DNA of 64,000 bases from NCBI RefSeq assembly GCF_020880995.1, contig NZ_JAJISD010000017.1, forward strand, positions 1-64,000, written 5' to 3'. Made by a program: the position numbers and the translations under genes. The number at the start of each line of letters is the position of its first letter. Position 1 is the stretch's first letter. The DNA comes from Reyranella aquatilis. Lineage in GTDB: Bacteria; Pseudomonadota; Alphaproteobacteria; Reyranellales; Reyranellaceae. A model generated the notes under the pieces. It saw only the letters and a list, made by a program, of their open reading frames with translations, searched no databases and was not told where the DNA came from. This document shows positions 18,580-27,935 of this stretch, in pieces.

Positions 18580-19731
18580 ATGAACACAAAGCCTGCCGCC
18601 TCCGAAACCGGCGATCCGCTGCTGCTGACGCCCGGCCCGCTCACCACCTCGGCCAGCGTGAAGCAGGCCATGGTCCACGATTGGGGTTCCCGCGATCAGG
18701 GCTTCATCGGCATCAACAAGATGGTGCTGGAGAAGATCGTCGAGCTGGCCGGGGGACAGGGCACCCACGTCACCGTGCCGGTCCAGGGTTCCGGCACCTT
18801 CGCCGTCGAGGCGATGATCACCAGCTTCGTGCCGAAGTCCGGCAAGCTGCTGGTCGTGATCAACGGCGCCTATGGCCAGCGCGCCAGGAAGATCGCCGAG
18901 ATCGCCGGCCGCGCCGTCGCCACCTACGAGACGCCGGAGGACACACCCCCTGACCTCGCGAAGCTCGAGGCCATGCTCGTGGCCGATCCCGCCATCACCC
19001 ATGTCTTCGCCGTCCATTGCGAGACCACGTCAGGTATTCTCAATCCGATCGCGGAGCTCGCGGCGCTGGTGAAGAAGCAGGGCCGCCGCCTGCTGGTCGA
19101 CTCGATGTCGGCCTTCGGCGCCATCGAGATCGATGCGCGCACCGTCCACTACGACGCGCTTGCGGCCTCCTCGAACAAGTGCCTCGAAGGCGTGCCGGGC
19201 CTCGGCTTCGTGGTCTGCCGGAACACCGCGCTGGCCGAATGCAAGGGCAACGCGACCACGCTCGTGCTCGACCTGTTCGACCAGGCCGAGGGCTTCGCCA
19301 AGACCGGCCAGTATCGCTTCACGCCGCCGATCCACGTGATCGTGGCGCTGGGCAAGGCCATCGAGGAGCATGCAGCGGAAGGCGGAGTCGCGGGCCGCGG
19401 CAAGCGTTATCGCGAGAATGCGAAGGTGTTGATCGACGGCATGCGCGCCATGGGTTTCCAGACCCTGCTGCCGAACGACCTGCAGGCGCCGATCATCATC
19501 ACCTTCCACATGCCGACCGATCCGAAGTTCGTCTTCCAGCGCTTTTATGACGGTTTGAAGGACCGCGGCTATGTGATCTATCCGGGCAAGCTCACCGTGG
19601 CGGATTCGTTCCGCATGGGCTGTATCGGCCGCCTCTATCCCGACCATATGCGCGGCGCCCTGGCGGCAGTCCGCGAGGTGTTGGACGAGATGCGGGTCAC
19701 AAACGGCGGTCCGGCGCTGGCAGCGGAATAG
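18580..19731 (+). CDS. phnW: 2-aminoethylphosphonate--pyruvate transaminase
   Basis: A 383-residue class V PLP aminotransferase. It matches PhnW closely: LLLTPGPLTTSASVKQAM at the N-terminus, GSGTFAVEAMITS, LLVDSMSAFGA (Asp174 contacts the PLP ring nitrogen), and the PLP lysine Lys200 in SSNKCLEGVPG. It converts AEP plus pyruvate to phosphonoacetaldehyde plus alanine in the cytosol. It is the first gene of a three-gene operon with phnA 11 bases downstream. Presence of phnY and phnA right after it excludes the related serine--glyoxylate aminotransferases as the better reading. Confidence 0.95.
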   Translation: MNTKPAASETGDPLLLTPGPLTTSASVKQAMVHDWGSRDQGFIGINKMVLEKIVELAGGQGTHVTVPVQGSGTFAVEAMITSFVPKSGKLLVVINGAYGQRARKIAEIAGRAVATYETPEDTPPDLAKLEAMLVADPAITHVFAVHCETTSGILNPIAELAALVKKQGRRLLVDSMSAFGAIEIDARTVHYDALAASSNKCLEGVPGLGFVVCRNTALAECKGNATTLVLDLFDQAEGFAKTGQYRFTPPIHVIVALGKAIEEHAAEGGVAGRGKRYRENAKVLIDGMRAMGFQTLLPNDLQAPIIITFHMPTDPKFVFQRFYDGLKDRGYVIYPGKLTVADSFRMGCIGRLYPDHMRGALAAVREVLDEMRVTNGGPALAAE

Positions 19732-19742
19732 GGGAACAGGAC

Positions 19743-20999
19743 ATGGCACCCGACAGCATCAACGTCAGCGGCGGCGACATTTCCGTCAACGGCCGTAGCT
19801 ACCGCCTGCCCAAGCAGCCCGTCGTCGTGGTCTGTGTCGATGGTTCGGAGCCCGGCTACATCGAGCGCGCCGTCGAGGCGGGCCAGGCGCCGTGGTTTGC
19901 CAAAGTGCTGAAAGAGGGCACCAGCCTCGTCGGTGATTGCGTGGTGCCGAGCTTTACCAATCCGAACAATCTCTCGATCGTCACCGGCCGTCCGCCTTCG
20001 GTCCATGGTATCTGCGGCAACTACTTCCTCGATCCCGACACGGGCAAGGAAGTGATGATGAACGATCCGAAGTTCCTGCGGGTCGAGACGCTGTTCCCGG
20101 CCTTCCAGCGCGCCGGCTGCCGCATCGCCGTCGTCACCGCCAAGGACAAGCTGCGCGGTCTGCTGGGCAAGGGTCTCGAGCTGGGCGCCGGCAAGGCCTG
20201 CTCCTTCTCGTCGGAGAAGTCCGACAAGGCGACGCTGGCCGATAACGGCATCGACCATGTGAACGAACTGGTCGGCATGGGCGTGCCCGACGTCTACAGC
20301 GCCGGCCTCTCGGAGTTCGTCTTCGCCGCCGGCGTCAAGCTGATGGAGCGTGACCGACCGGAGATCATGTATCTGTCGACGACCGACTACATCCAGCACA
20401 AGCACGCGCCGGGCACGCCTGTCGCCAATGCCTTCTACGCCATGATGGACGGCTACCTCGGGAAGCTCGACGCGATGGGCTGCACCGTCGTCGTCACGGC
20501 GGATCACGGCATGAACGCCAAGTTCGGCAGCGACGGCCAGCCGGACGTGATCTATCTGCAGGACGTGTTCGACGGCTGGGTGGGCAAGGACAAGGCCCGT
20601 GTCATCCTGCCGATCACCGATCCCTATGTCGTCCATCACGGCGCGCTGGGCTCCTTCGCCGTCGTCTATTGCGACACGCCACAGGAGTGGGCGGCCAAGC
20701 TGAAGGCAATGCCGGGTATCGAGGCGGCGCTCACCAAGGAAGAGGCGGCGGCCCGATTCGAGCTGCCGGCCGATCGCCTGGGCGATCTCATCGTCGTCTC
20801 GACCCAGCACAAGGTGCTGGGCACCTCGGCGTCGCGGCACGATCTTTCGGGGCTCACCGAGCCGTTGCGCAGCCACGGCGGGATCTCCGAGCAGCGGGTG
20901 CCGTTGCTGTGCAATCGCAAGCTCGCGAACCCTGATACGGGTGCGCATCGCTGGCGCAATTTCGACGCCTTCGACCTCGCCCTCAACCTCGTCGCCTGA
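19743..20999 (+). CDS. phnA: phosphonoacetate hydrolase
   Basis: A 418-residue alkaline-phosphatase-superfamily hydrolase that splits phosphonoacetate to acetate and phosphate. Visible active-site features: metal ligand Asp33 (VCVDGSEPGY), probable nucleophile Thr72 in PSFTNPNNLSIVTG, the TTDYIQHKHAPG ligand segment, TADHGMNAKF, and the late histidine in LRSHGGISEQ. It has no signal peptide, so it is cytosolic. It lies between phnW and phnY with 11- and 9-base gaps. This is the terminal C-P bond-breaking enzyme and makes the route independent of C-P lyase. Confidence 0.95.
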   Translation: MAPDSINVSGGDISVNGRSYRLPKQPVVVVCVDGSEPGYIERAVEAGQAPWFAKVLKEGTSLVGDCVVPSFTNPNNLSIVTGRPPSVHGICGNYFLDPDTGKEVMMNDPKFLRVETLFPAFQRAGCRIAVVTAKDKLRGLLGKGLELGAGKACSFSSEKSDKATLADNGIDHVNELVGMGVPDVYSAGLSEFVFAAGVKLMERDRPEIMYLSTTDYIQHKHAPGTPVANAFYAMMDGYLGKLDAMGCTVVVTADHGMNAKFGSDGQPDVIYLQDVFDGWVGKDKARVILPITDPYVVHHGALGSFAVVYCDTPQEWAAKLKAMPGIEAALTKEEAAARFELPADRLGDLIVVSTQHKVLGTSASRHDLSGLTEPLRSHGGISEQRVPLLCNRKLANPDTGAHRWRNFDAFDLALNLVA

Positions 21000-21008
21000 G
21001 AGAGTTCC

Positions 21009-22475
21009 ATGGACACCATCACAAGTTCGAGCGAACGGGCGGGCTCCGACGTCCGGCATGAGTATCTCCGGATCGCCGGGAAGAAGGTCGAGACCAAGGC
21101 GCGCCTCGAAGTGCGCTTCCCCTGGGACAATCGCCTGGTCGGCACCGTGCCCCGCGCCACGCCCGAGCTGGTGGCCGAGGCCTTCCAGATCGCCCATGAC
21201 TACAAGCCGAAGCTGACCCGCTATCAGCGCCAACAGATCCTGCTCAAGACCGCGGACCTGCTGGTTTCCCGCAAGGAAGAGCTGTCGCGCCTGATCACGC
21301 TGGAGTCGGGCCTCTGCCTGAAGGACTCAGCTTACGAGGTCGGCCGCGCCTACGATGTCTTCACCTTCGCGGGCCAGCTCTGCATGCTGGACGACGGGCA
21401 GACTTTCTCCTGCGACCTCACCCCGCACGGCAAGTCGCGCAAGATATTCACCCTGCGCCAGCCGCTGAATGCCATCTCGGCGATCACGCCGTTCAACCAT
21501 CCGCTGAACATGGTGGCGCACAAGTTGGCGCCGGCCTTTGCGACCAACAACTGTGTCGTGCTGAAGCCCACCGAGCTGACGCCGCTCACGGCGCTGTTCC
21601 TGGCCGACACGCTCTACGAAGCCGGCCTGCCGCCGGAGATGCTTTCGGTGATCACCGGCAATCCCTCCGACATCGGCGACGCCATGATCGTCGACCCGCG
21701 CGCCGATCTCGTGACCTTCACGGGCTCCGTCCGGGTCGGCAAGTACATCGCGGAGAAGGCGGGCTACAAGCGCATCGTCCTGGAGCTGGGCGGCAACGAC
21801 CCGCTGATCGTCATGGAGGATGCCGACCTCGACAAGGCGGCCGAGCTGGCCGTCGCCGGTGCCACCAAGAACTCGGGCCAGCGCTGCACCGCCGTGAAGC
21901 GCATCCTGGTCGTCGATAAGGTGGCCGATGCCTTCGTGGAGCGGGTGCTCGCCAAGGCGAAGAAGCTGAAGGCCGGCGATCCGCTCGATCCGGAGACCGA
22001 TGTCGGCACCGTGATCCACGAGCGCGCCGCCACGCTCTTCCAGAACCGCGTCAGCGAGGCGGTTGCCAAGCATGGGGCGAAACTTCTGCACGGCAACGAC
22101 CGCCAGGGTGCACTCTTCCCGCCCACGGTGGTGGATCATGTCGACCCGCAGGCCGAGCTGGTGCGCGAGGAGACGTTCGGCCCGGCGATCCCGATCATCC
22201 GCGTGAAGGACATCAACCACGCCATCCAGGTCTCCAACAGCACGGCCTATGGCCTGTCGTCGGGCGTCTGCACGGATCGTCTCGACTACATCACTAAGTT
22301 CGTCGACGAGCTGCAGGTCGGCACGGTGAACGTCTGGGAAGTGCCGGGCTACCGCATCGAGATGTCGCCGTTTGGCGGCATCAAGGACTCGGGTCTGGGC
22401 TACAAGGAAGGCGTGCTCGAGGCTATGAAGAGCTTCACCAACGTGAAGACCTGGTCGCTGCCCTGGCCGGGCTAG
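21009..22475 (+). CDS. phnY: phosphonoacetaldehyde dehydrogenase
   Basis: A 488-residue aldehyde dehydrogenase. It has the cofactor motif FTGSVRVGKYIAEKAG, the general base Glu259 in LELGGNDP, and the catalytic Cys293 in NSGQRCTAV. Together with PhnW and PhnA it oxidises phosphonoacetaldehyde to phosphonoacetate with NAD. The name rests on operon context, since aldehyde dehydrogenases are hard to tell apart by eye, but the PhnW-PhnA-PhnY order is diagnostic. A GAGAG ribosome site precedes ATG 21009. Confidence 0.93.
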   Translation: MDTITSSSERAGSDVRHEYLRIAGKKVETKARLEVRFPWDNRLVGTVPRATPELVAEAFQIAHDYKPKLTRYQRQQILLKTADLLVSRKEELSRLITLESGLCLKDSAYEVGRAYDVFTFAGQLCMLDDGQTFSCDLTPHGKSRKIFTLRQPLNAISAITPFNHPLNMVAHKLAPAFATNNCVVLKPTELTPLTALFLADTLYEAGLPPEMLSVITGNPSDIGDAMIVDPRADLVTFTGSVRVGKYIAEKAGYKRIVLELGGNDPLIVMEDADLDKAAELAVAGATKNSGQRCTAVKRILVVDKVADAFVERVLAKAKKLKAGDPLDPETDVGTVIHERAATLFQNRVSEAVAKHGAKLLHGNDRQGALFPPTVVDHVDPQAELVREETFGPAIPIIRVKDINHAIQVSNSTAYGLSSGVCTDRLDYITKFVDELQVGTVNVWEVPGYRIEMSPFGGIKDSGLGYKEGVLEAMKSFTNVKTWSLPWPG

Positions 22476-22505
22476 GGCGATATCGCGGCTTGCCTTGGCG
22501 TGCCG

Positions 22506-23438
22506 TCACGGCGGCGTTGTGTCGGCTTTCTCCCAGCCCTTGCCGGGATTGAAACTGGTGATCGCTGCCGCCTTAGCCGTGGTATCCGGGCCGAGATCCT
22601 GCTCGTAGACGACGCCGTCCTGGTTGACCATGAAGGTCATCACGCCGGTGTCGTCGTAGCGGATCGGCCAGGCGAGAATCGCGAAACCGCCGATCATCCG
22701 GTCCTTGACGAGATAGTCGTAGGCGCCGCCGGGCGCATCGGGGCCCTGCGAATAGAGAAGCCGGAAGCGATAGCCGTAGTAGCCGTCCTCCGTGCCGCCC
22801 TGTCCCTGCGCCTGGGCAGTGGCCAGAGCCGGACCGATCGGGCTCTCGGGCTCACCCGGCCCCGCATCCCAGTAGAGACCGTCCTTCTTGCCCGGTGAAC
22901 TGAGGAGCCGGCGCGCATAGACGGGGACGCCAACCTTCATCGGATCGAGGGCGGCGTATTCATGCTCGGCGTCGACCAAGGCCAGCAGGCTCTGGATCAC
23001 CGACAGTTCGTTGCGCCCAATGCGGCGCGCCGTGATCTCCTTTCGGCCCGCCTCGATGTCGAAGCGCCACAGGTCGCCGTCGCGGATGACGGGAATGGGG
23101 CTGGTCCAGCCCGTCGTGCCCGCCTCGATCGTGGCTCTGTCGCCGTCGACCACGACCTTGTGGCTCGCATCCCAGGCCTGGAGAAACCTTTCCCGCAACC
23201 GGTCTTCGTCTTCCGGGCGGCCCAGCACCAGGTCGCGCCAATCCGTGCCGAGGATGGTGCTCACGGCCTTGCCGTCGTCGCGCCGGATCGCCTCTGTAAG
23301 GGCGTTCGCGGCCGCTTCGGCGGTCGGGAAGCCCTGGGGTTTGGCTCCTTGCGCGAAACCAACCGTGGTGACGCTGCCCGCCAGGCAAAGGGCGAGGATC
23401 AGTATGCAGGAAATCCGCTTGAGCATCGGGATGTTCAT
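22506..23438 (-). CDS. DUF2950 family secreted protein
   Basis: A 310-residue exported protein of unknown function. A signal peptide lies at residues 1-30 (hydrophobic ISCILILALCLAGSV, cleavage near FAQG). The mature part has the DUF2950 features FPTAEAAANALTEAIRRDD and, near the end, GGFAILAWPIRYDDTGVMTF and YEQDLGPDT. Its ATG overlaps the stop of the DUF3300 gene by 4 bases; DUF3300 and DUF2950 proteins are commonly encoded side by side, so they probably act together in the cell envelope. No enzymatic residues can be assigned. Confidence 0.88.
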   Translation of the reverse strand: MNIPMLKRISCILILALCLAGSVTTVGFAQGAKPQGFPTAEAAANALTEAIRRDDGKAVSTILGTDWRDLVLGRPEDEDRLRERFLQAWDASHKVVVDGDRATIEAGTTGWTSPIPVIRDGDLWRFDIEAGRKEITARRIGRNELSVIQSLLALVDAEHEYAALDPMKVGVPVYARRLLSSPGKKDGLYWDAGPGEPESPIGPALATAQAQGQGGTEDGYYGYRFRLLYSQGPDAPGGAYDYLVKDRMIGGFAILAWPIRYDDTGVMTFMVNQDGVVYEQDLGPDTTAKAAAITSFNPGKGWEKADTTPP

Positions 23439-24697
23439 CGCCGTCCTCCGCGCTCGCCGCCGCCGGCTCGTGCCGCACCGGCACCGCCCCCGCCACCGCG
23501 CGCGCCTCCGCCGCTGGTGTGTGTGGCCGCGCGCGACTGCTGGGCGCGCCCGCGCGCGGCCTCGCGGTTGGTGCGTTGTCCGTTGTCGACGCCGCGGATA
23601 GCGCCGCCGCCGCGGGGCGCGCCGGCATTGTTCTGAAAGTTGGGATGCTGCCCGCTGGCGGCCCGATTGGTGACGTTGGGTCGCTGGGCCGCTCCACCAC
23701 CGGCTCGATTGGGCAGGTTGGCATGCTGGCCGCCCGCGTTCGGCAGGTTCGGGCGTGCGTTCGCCTGTCCGGTTGCCGGACGGTTCTCGAGGCGGCCGCG
23801 GAATTCCTGGCGCTGCTCGGCGCCGGGGCGCGTCTGGTTGAAGCGTTGGCGCGTTGCCGGATCGCGATAGGCCACGCCCTTGCGGTGGACCGGTTCGTGC
23901 TGCCAGCGGCCGTTGTTGATGTTCGCGACGTTGAAGTTGCGGTCGATGTTGACGGCCCGGTTGACGTTCACGTTCACGTAGCTGTTGCCACGGCCCCAGT
24001 TCCAGCCGCCGAAGATCGCGCCGGCCGCTGCGATGCCCACGCCGAACATCAGGCCCCGGAGAAGGGCCGACCCGTAGCCGTAGCCCGGCGGCGGCGGATA
24101 GTAGGTCGGCGGATAGGCGGGATAGGGCCAGGTTCCGTAGACGGTGTTGGGGTTGTAGGCCGGCACATAGATGACTTCGGGGTTGGTCGGCGCGATCACG
24201 ATCGTGCGGTCGCTTCCCGAGCCTTGAGCGGTCACCGTCTGTTCTTTGCCACTCTGCAGGTTGCCGGCGTCGGCGGCCCGGGCGCGCAGGCGTTGGATCG
24301 AATCGGCAACGTCCTGTTCCTGGGCGATCATGGCGTCGCCCACCTTCTGCATCCAATCGAGATTGTCGCTGAGCTGCGCGAGGATCTGGGGAAACGCGGT
24401 CAACGATTTCACGCTGACGTCCCAGCTCTTGTCCTTGACGGCGGCGACGGCTGCATCGCCCTTCAGCGACGGATTGGCCTTCGCCCAGCGCGCCGCCTCG
24501 ACGACCTCGAGAGGATAGCTGGCGGCCATCAGCGTCTGGGCCAGGACCGCATCGGGATAGAGGGCGATTGGTGCCAGCATCTGGTCGAGTTGCTCGGGCG
24601 TGAAGGAGGGCTTGGTCGCATCCTGAGCGAAGGCGCCCCGCGCGACGCTCGCCGCCAGCACGGCGCCAAGGGCGGTCATCAGGCTGCGACGCTGCAT
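23435..24697 (-). CDS. DUF3300 family secreted protein with Asn/Gly/Arg-rich tail
   Basis: A 420-residue exported protein. The signal peptide (RRSLMTALGAVLAASVARGAFA) precedes a DUF3300 domain of about 200 residues with LDQMLAPIALYPDAVLAQTL, AARWAKANPSLKGDAAV and VIYVPAYNPNTVYGTWPYP. A Gly/Tyr/Pro segment with one hydrophobic stretch follows, then a low-complexity tail rich in Asn, Arg, Gly and Ala. The ATG at 24697 is preceded by GGGAGAG. It forms a two-gene unit with DUF2950. The function is unknown; an envelope or surface role is likely from the signal and composition. Confidence 0.88.
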   Translation of the reverse strand: MQRRSLMTALGAVLAASVARGAFAQDATKPSFTPEQLDQMLAPIALYPDAVLAQTLMAASYPLEVVEAARWAKANPSLKGDAAVAAVKDKSWDVSVKSLTAFPQILAQLSDNLDWMQKVGDAMIAQEQDVADSIQRLRARAADAGNLQSGKEQTVTAQGSGSDRTIVIAPTNPEVIYVPAYNPNTVYGTWPYPAYPPTYYPPPPGYGYGSALLRGLMFGVGIAAAGAIFGGWNWGRGNSYVNVNVNRAVNIDRNFNVANINNGRWQHEPVHRKGVAYRDPATRQRFNQTRPGAEQRQEFRGRLENRPATGQANARPNLPNAGGQHANLPNRAGGGAAQRPNVTNRAASGQHPNFQNNAGAPRGGGAIRGVDNGQRTNREAARGRAQQSRAATHTSGGGARGGGGGAGAARAGGGERGGRR

Positions 24698-25034
24698 GCA
24701 ATTCTCTCCCATGCCGATCACTCTACTCGCCCGGCGGACGAATGCGAGAACTCCCGCTCGGCGTTGCGCTGCATTGCCGGTACGCAGCCACTGAGCCCGC
24801 GGCGAGATTCTGTGGTAGCGGATGGGCCGGGCACCCGGAAAAATGAGAAGATGAAAGCTCGAACTCCCATTTGGTCGATGCTCGGGGCTCGGTTGGCAAT
24901 CGAGGCCGCGGCAGCGCCCGTCCCAGCGGGTGCGAGGCCCCCTGGCCGGCCGGATCGCCCTGACTTTGTCCCGTCTGCGCCCCGCGGTGCGGGTCGGGAA
25001 TGGCCGCTCCGTACAGACACCCGGGAGTCTTGAT
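24698..25034. other. divergent intergenic region
   Basis: This 337-base gap lies between the DUF3300 gene (leftward) and the transporter gene (rightward). It should hold both promoters. I see no RNA gene, no strong hairpin and no coding sequence that looks real; the plus-strand frame open from 24930 reads as non-hydrophobic, arginine-rich filler. Confidence 0.5.
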
Positions 25035-25886
25035 TTGACGGTCGTCCTGCTCGTACTCCTGAAGATGACCGTGACGGTGATCATCTTCGGGATCGGCCTC
25101 GATTCGACACCTCGCGATGCGCTGAGGCTGTTCCGCCATCCCGCCCTGCTGTTGCGCTCGGTGATGGCGATGTACGTCCTGGTCCCGCTGGCTGCGGTCG
25201 GGCTGGTGAAGCTGCTGCCGCTGTCGCCGGGTGTCGAGGCGGGCCTGCTCGTCCTCGCGGTTTCGGCCGGGGCCCCGCTGCTGCCGCGCAAGCTGCTTGG
25301 CATCGGCGACGGTGCCTACATCTTCAGTCTGGTCGTCGTCTCGTCGGTCCTGGCGGTGATCCTGGTGCCGGTGTGGCTCGAAATGCTCGTGCCGCTGTTT
25401 CCGCGGCTGCCGCACCTCGCACCCGAGCGGGCGGCCCTGGTGCTGGGTGAGTCGTTCTTCCTGCCGCTGCTGGCGGGCATGGCGGTGCGCTGGCTGCTTC
25501 CGGGAATCGCCGCGCGGATCGGCGGTCGTCTGGTGGGGCTCGCCGGACTGGTGCTGGCCGCGGCGGCGCTCACGCTGCTCATCGTGAACTGGCATGTCGC
25601 GCTCGAGGTCAGTTGGCAGGGGGTGGCGGCCCTCGCAGTGCTGATCCTGATGGCCCTGATCATCGGCCATCTGGTCGGCGGGCCAAACGAAGAGGACCGT
25701 ACGGCGCTCGCCGTGGCATGCGCGATGCGCCACATCGGTGTCGCCGTGGTCGTGGCGACGTCCCTGCCGGGGGCTCGCGTCGCCGTCGTGATCTCGGTGT
25801 ACATCGCGATCTCCGTCGCCGTGACGCTGCCGTACATGCGATGGCGCCGAAAGATCGCCACGAAAACGGGCGCCGCACCGAAATAA
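25035..25886 (+). CDS. bile acid:sodium symporter-like (BASS superfamily) membrane protein
   Basis: A ~283-residue polytopic membrane protein with nine or ten hydrophobic segments. It resembles the BASS/BART transporter group: SAGAPLLPRKLLG in the first half and CAMRHIGVAVVVA in the second are the paired crossover-helix regions. Expected function is Na+-coupled uptake or export of an organic anion in the inner membrane. The start is uncertain: a TTG at 25035 sits 7 bases after GGGAG and just before the first helix; a GTG at 24930 would add an unlikely arginine-rich leader. Confidence 0.72.
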   Translation: MTVVLLVLLKMTVTVIIFGIGLDSTPRDALRLFRHPALLLRSVMAMYVLVPLAAVGLVKLLPLSPGVEAGLLVLAVSAGAPLLPRKLLGIGDGAYIFSLVVVSSVLAVILVPVWLEMLVPLFPRLPHLAPERAALVLGESFFLPLLAGMAVRWLLPGIAARIGGRLVGLAGLVLAAAALTLLIVNWHVALEVSWQGVAALAVLILMALIIGHLVGGPNEEDRTALAVACAMRHIGVAVVVATSLPGARVAVVISVYIAISVAVTLPYMRWRRKIATKTGAAPK

Positions 25887-25954
25887 TCTCGATTGCCCTC
25901 GCAAGCGCGCGCGGGACAAACTGCGCCGCTTTCGAAGAGTATGGGGAAACCTTC

Positions 25955-26779
25955 ATGAGTGTCAGTCAGGCCGAGAAAGCCCGAAAGTTCCGTGCGCTGC
26001 ATGACGCGCCGGGCGCCTTCGTCATCGCCAATCCGTGGGACGCTGGCTCGGCGCGCGTCCTCGCCGGTCTCGGCTTCCAGGCCCTCGCGAGTTCGAGCGG
26101 TGCCAAGGCCGGCGTGCTGGGAAAGCGCGATGGCAAGGTGACGCGGGAGGAGGCGCTCGCCAATGCCCGGATGATCGTGAACGCCACCGACCTGCCGGTG
26201 GCCGCGGACCTCGAGAAGGGTTTCGGCGACACCCCCAACGACGCGGCCGAAACGATCCGCCAGGCGGTGGGCGTGGGTCTGGTGGGCGGCTCGATCGAGG
26301 ATGCGACCGGGAATCCCGATCAGCCCCTGTTCGACATCGACACGGCCACCGTGCGCATCAAGGCGGCGGTGGAAGCGGCGCGTTCGCTGCCCGTGCCCTT
26401 CATTCTGACGGCACGCGCGGAGGGCTTTCTGCGCGGTAAGCCGGATCTCGGCGACGTCATCAAGCGCCTGCAGGCCTTCGAGGCCGCCGGCGCCGACGTG
26501 CTGTTCGCGCCGGGCCTGCCCGACCTGGCCTCGGTCAAGAAGGTCTGCGGTGCGCTGCGCAAGCCGTTCAACTTCATGGTCGGGATCAGGGGCAAGTCAT
26601 TCAGCAAGGCGGAACTGGAAGCGGCCGGCGTAAAGCGGATCAGCCTCGCCACCTCGCTGTACCGCGCCGCAATGACCGGCCTGATCGAGGCCGCCACCGA
26701 GGTTAAGGACAAGGGTACTTTCTCCTATCTCGACCGTACCGTTCCCACTCCTGATCTCAACGCGTTCATGAAGGACTAG
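25955..26779 (+). CDS. isocitrate lyase/phosphoenolpyruvate mutase family protein (copy 1)
   Basis: A 274-residue TIM-barrel enzyme of the ICL/PEP mutase superfamily. Landmarks: IANPWDAGSARVLAGLGF, ADLEKGFGDTPNDAAETIRQ (metal-binding acidic pair), VGGSIEDATG, FILTARAEGFL, GADVLFAPGLPD and GVKRISLATSLYRAA. Superfamily members make or break C-C or P-C bonds next to a carboxylate (oxaloacetate decarboxylase, 2-methylisocitrate lyase, phosphonopyruvate hydrolase). The exact reaction cannot be assigned. A second copy lies at 33207-34022. The GGGGAAA ribosome site supports ATG 25955. Confidence 0.86.
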   Translation: MSVSQAEKARKFRALHDAPGAFVIANPWDAGSARVLAGLGFQALASSSGAKAGVLGKRDGKVTREEALANARMIVNATDLPVAADLEKGFGDTPNDAAETIRQAVGVGLVGGSIEDATGNPDQPLFDIDTATVRIKAAVEAARSLPVPFILTARAEGFLRGKPDLGDVIKRLQAFEAAGADVLFAPGLPDLASVKKVCGALRKPFNFMVGIRGKSFSKAELEAAGVKRISLATSLYRAAMTGLIEAATEVKDKGTFSYLDRTVPTPDLNAFMKD

Positions 26780-26788
26780 GAGTGGGCG

Positions 26789-27412
26789 ATGCTGACCGAA
26801 GAAGAGATGAAACGCATCGCGGCCGAAGAGCGCTATCGCCACTCGATCCGCATGTCGCTGGAGCAGGAGGCGGCCAAGCCCGCGGTCGAGCCGGCAGCGC
26901 CACCGGCCCCGGGATTCGGTTCGAGGGTCTATGAATTCCTGAACAGCTCCGTCGGCATGTGGCTGTTGTCTTCGGTGGTTCTCACCGGCGGTGCGGCCTT
27001 TCTGCAGCAGATCCAGCACGAGCACGAGATAGCCCAGAAGAACCAGTCCGACCTGATCAACCATCGCTTCGAGATCGAACATCGGCTGGACGGGATGAGT
27101 TTCCTGCTGCGCCGGGCCAAGACGGTCGGCGACGCCAAGGCGGCATTGGGTGGCATCTTCAAGAGTGCGATTCCCCTGACGCCGGAGCTGCAGAACCGCA
27201 GCCTCGCCTCGCTCTATCTCGCCGTTTATCCGATGCTCGTCGGCACCGAGAAGGAAAAGACCAACAAGGCCTACAATCTGGTCAAGCAGCTCGAGGACGT
27301 GGAACTGCTGCTCCAGCCGTTGCCCGACGACAAGCCGCTCGACGAGGATCAGCGCAATCAGATCACCAAGCTGCTGACGGCGATCCAGCAGCTCAAGTTT
27401 GCCGAGAAGTGA
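26789..27412 (+). CDS. hypothetical single-pass membrane protein
   Basis: I do not recognise this 207-residue protein. It has a charged, probably helical N-terminus (residues 1-30), a Pro/Ala linker, one transmembrane segment at about residues 55-72 (VGMWLLSSVVLTGGAAFL), then a long helical, charged region (QIQHEHEIAQKNQSDL) likely to form a coiled coil. Codon use and a start 9 bases after the ICL-family gene support it as real and co-transcribed. It ends 3 bases before the convergent rhodanese gene. A membrane-anchored scaffold is possible, but nothing identifies a function. Confidence 0.75.
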   Translation: MLTEEEMKRIAAEERYRHSIRMSLEQEAAKPAVEPAAPPAPGFGSRVYEFLNSSVGMWLLSSVVLTGGAAFLQQIQHEHEIAQKNQSDLINHRFEIEHRLDGMSFLLRRAKTVGDAKAALGGIFKSAIPLTPELQNRSLASLYLAVYPMLVGTEKEKTNKAYNLVKQLEDVELLLQPLPDDKPLDEDQRNQITKLLTAIQQLKFAEK

Positions 27413-27415
27413 GCC

Positions 27416-27796
27416 TCAGGACTTGTCGACCGCTCCACCGCTGTCGACCCAGTCCTTGAAGCCACCGAGGTTGACGACATTGGCGAACCCGAAGTCCTTC
27501 AGGACCTTGCCGCTGAGCGCGGCCCGGCCACCCGAGGCGCAGTAGACAATCACGGTCTTGGACTTGTCGAAGGCCTTGTCGTGGTAGGGCGACTGTGGGT
27601 CCGCCCGGAACTCGAGCATGCCGCGCGAAACGTTGACGGCATTCGCGATCTTTCCGCTGTTGGCGACCTCGGCGGCGTCGCGCACGTCGAGGACGAGCGT
27701 GTTTCCCTTGGCGATCAGGGCCTTGACTTCAGCCGGCGTGACCTTCGGCACGGCGGCATTGGCGGCTTCCATCAGCTGTTTGACGCTTGTGGTCAT
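27416..27796 (-). CDS. rhodanese-like domain protein
   Basis: A 126-residue single rhodanese domain. It has the N-terminal NTLVLDVRDAAEVANSGKI and the active-site loop VYCASGGRAALSG with the catalytic cysteine. It lacks a signal peptide, so it is cytosolic. Such stand-alone domains carry persulfide sulfur to acceptors, though the donor here is unknown. GGGAGGA lies just upstream of the ATG. It is convergent with the hypothetical gene and is transcribed alone. Confidence 0.9.
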   Translation of the reverse strand: MTTSVKQLMEAANAAVPKVTPAEVKALIAKGNTLVLDVRDAAEVANSGKIANAVNVSRGMLEFRADPQSPYHDKAFDKSKTVIVYCASGGRAALSGKVLKDFGFANVVNLGGFKDWVDSGGAVDKS

Positions 27797-27935
27797 CAGG
27801 TCCTCCCGGGGGCTTTCGTGGACACGCGACGGGACGTGGAATTGTTGCGGCTGGCTGGCATGCGCTCCCGACGTTCCAGTAAGCTACTGCAAACATGAAG
27901 CCCGAAGGAAGCGTCCATGATCCGAGTCGTTTGCC

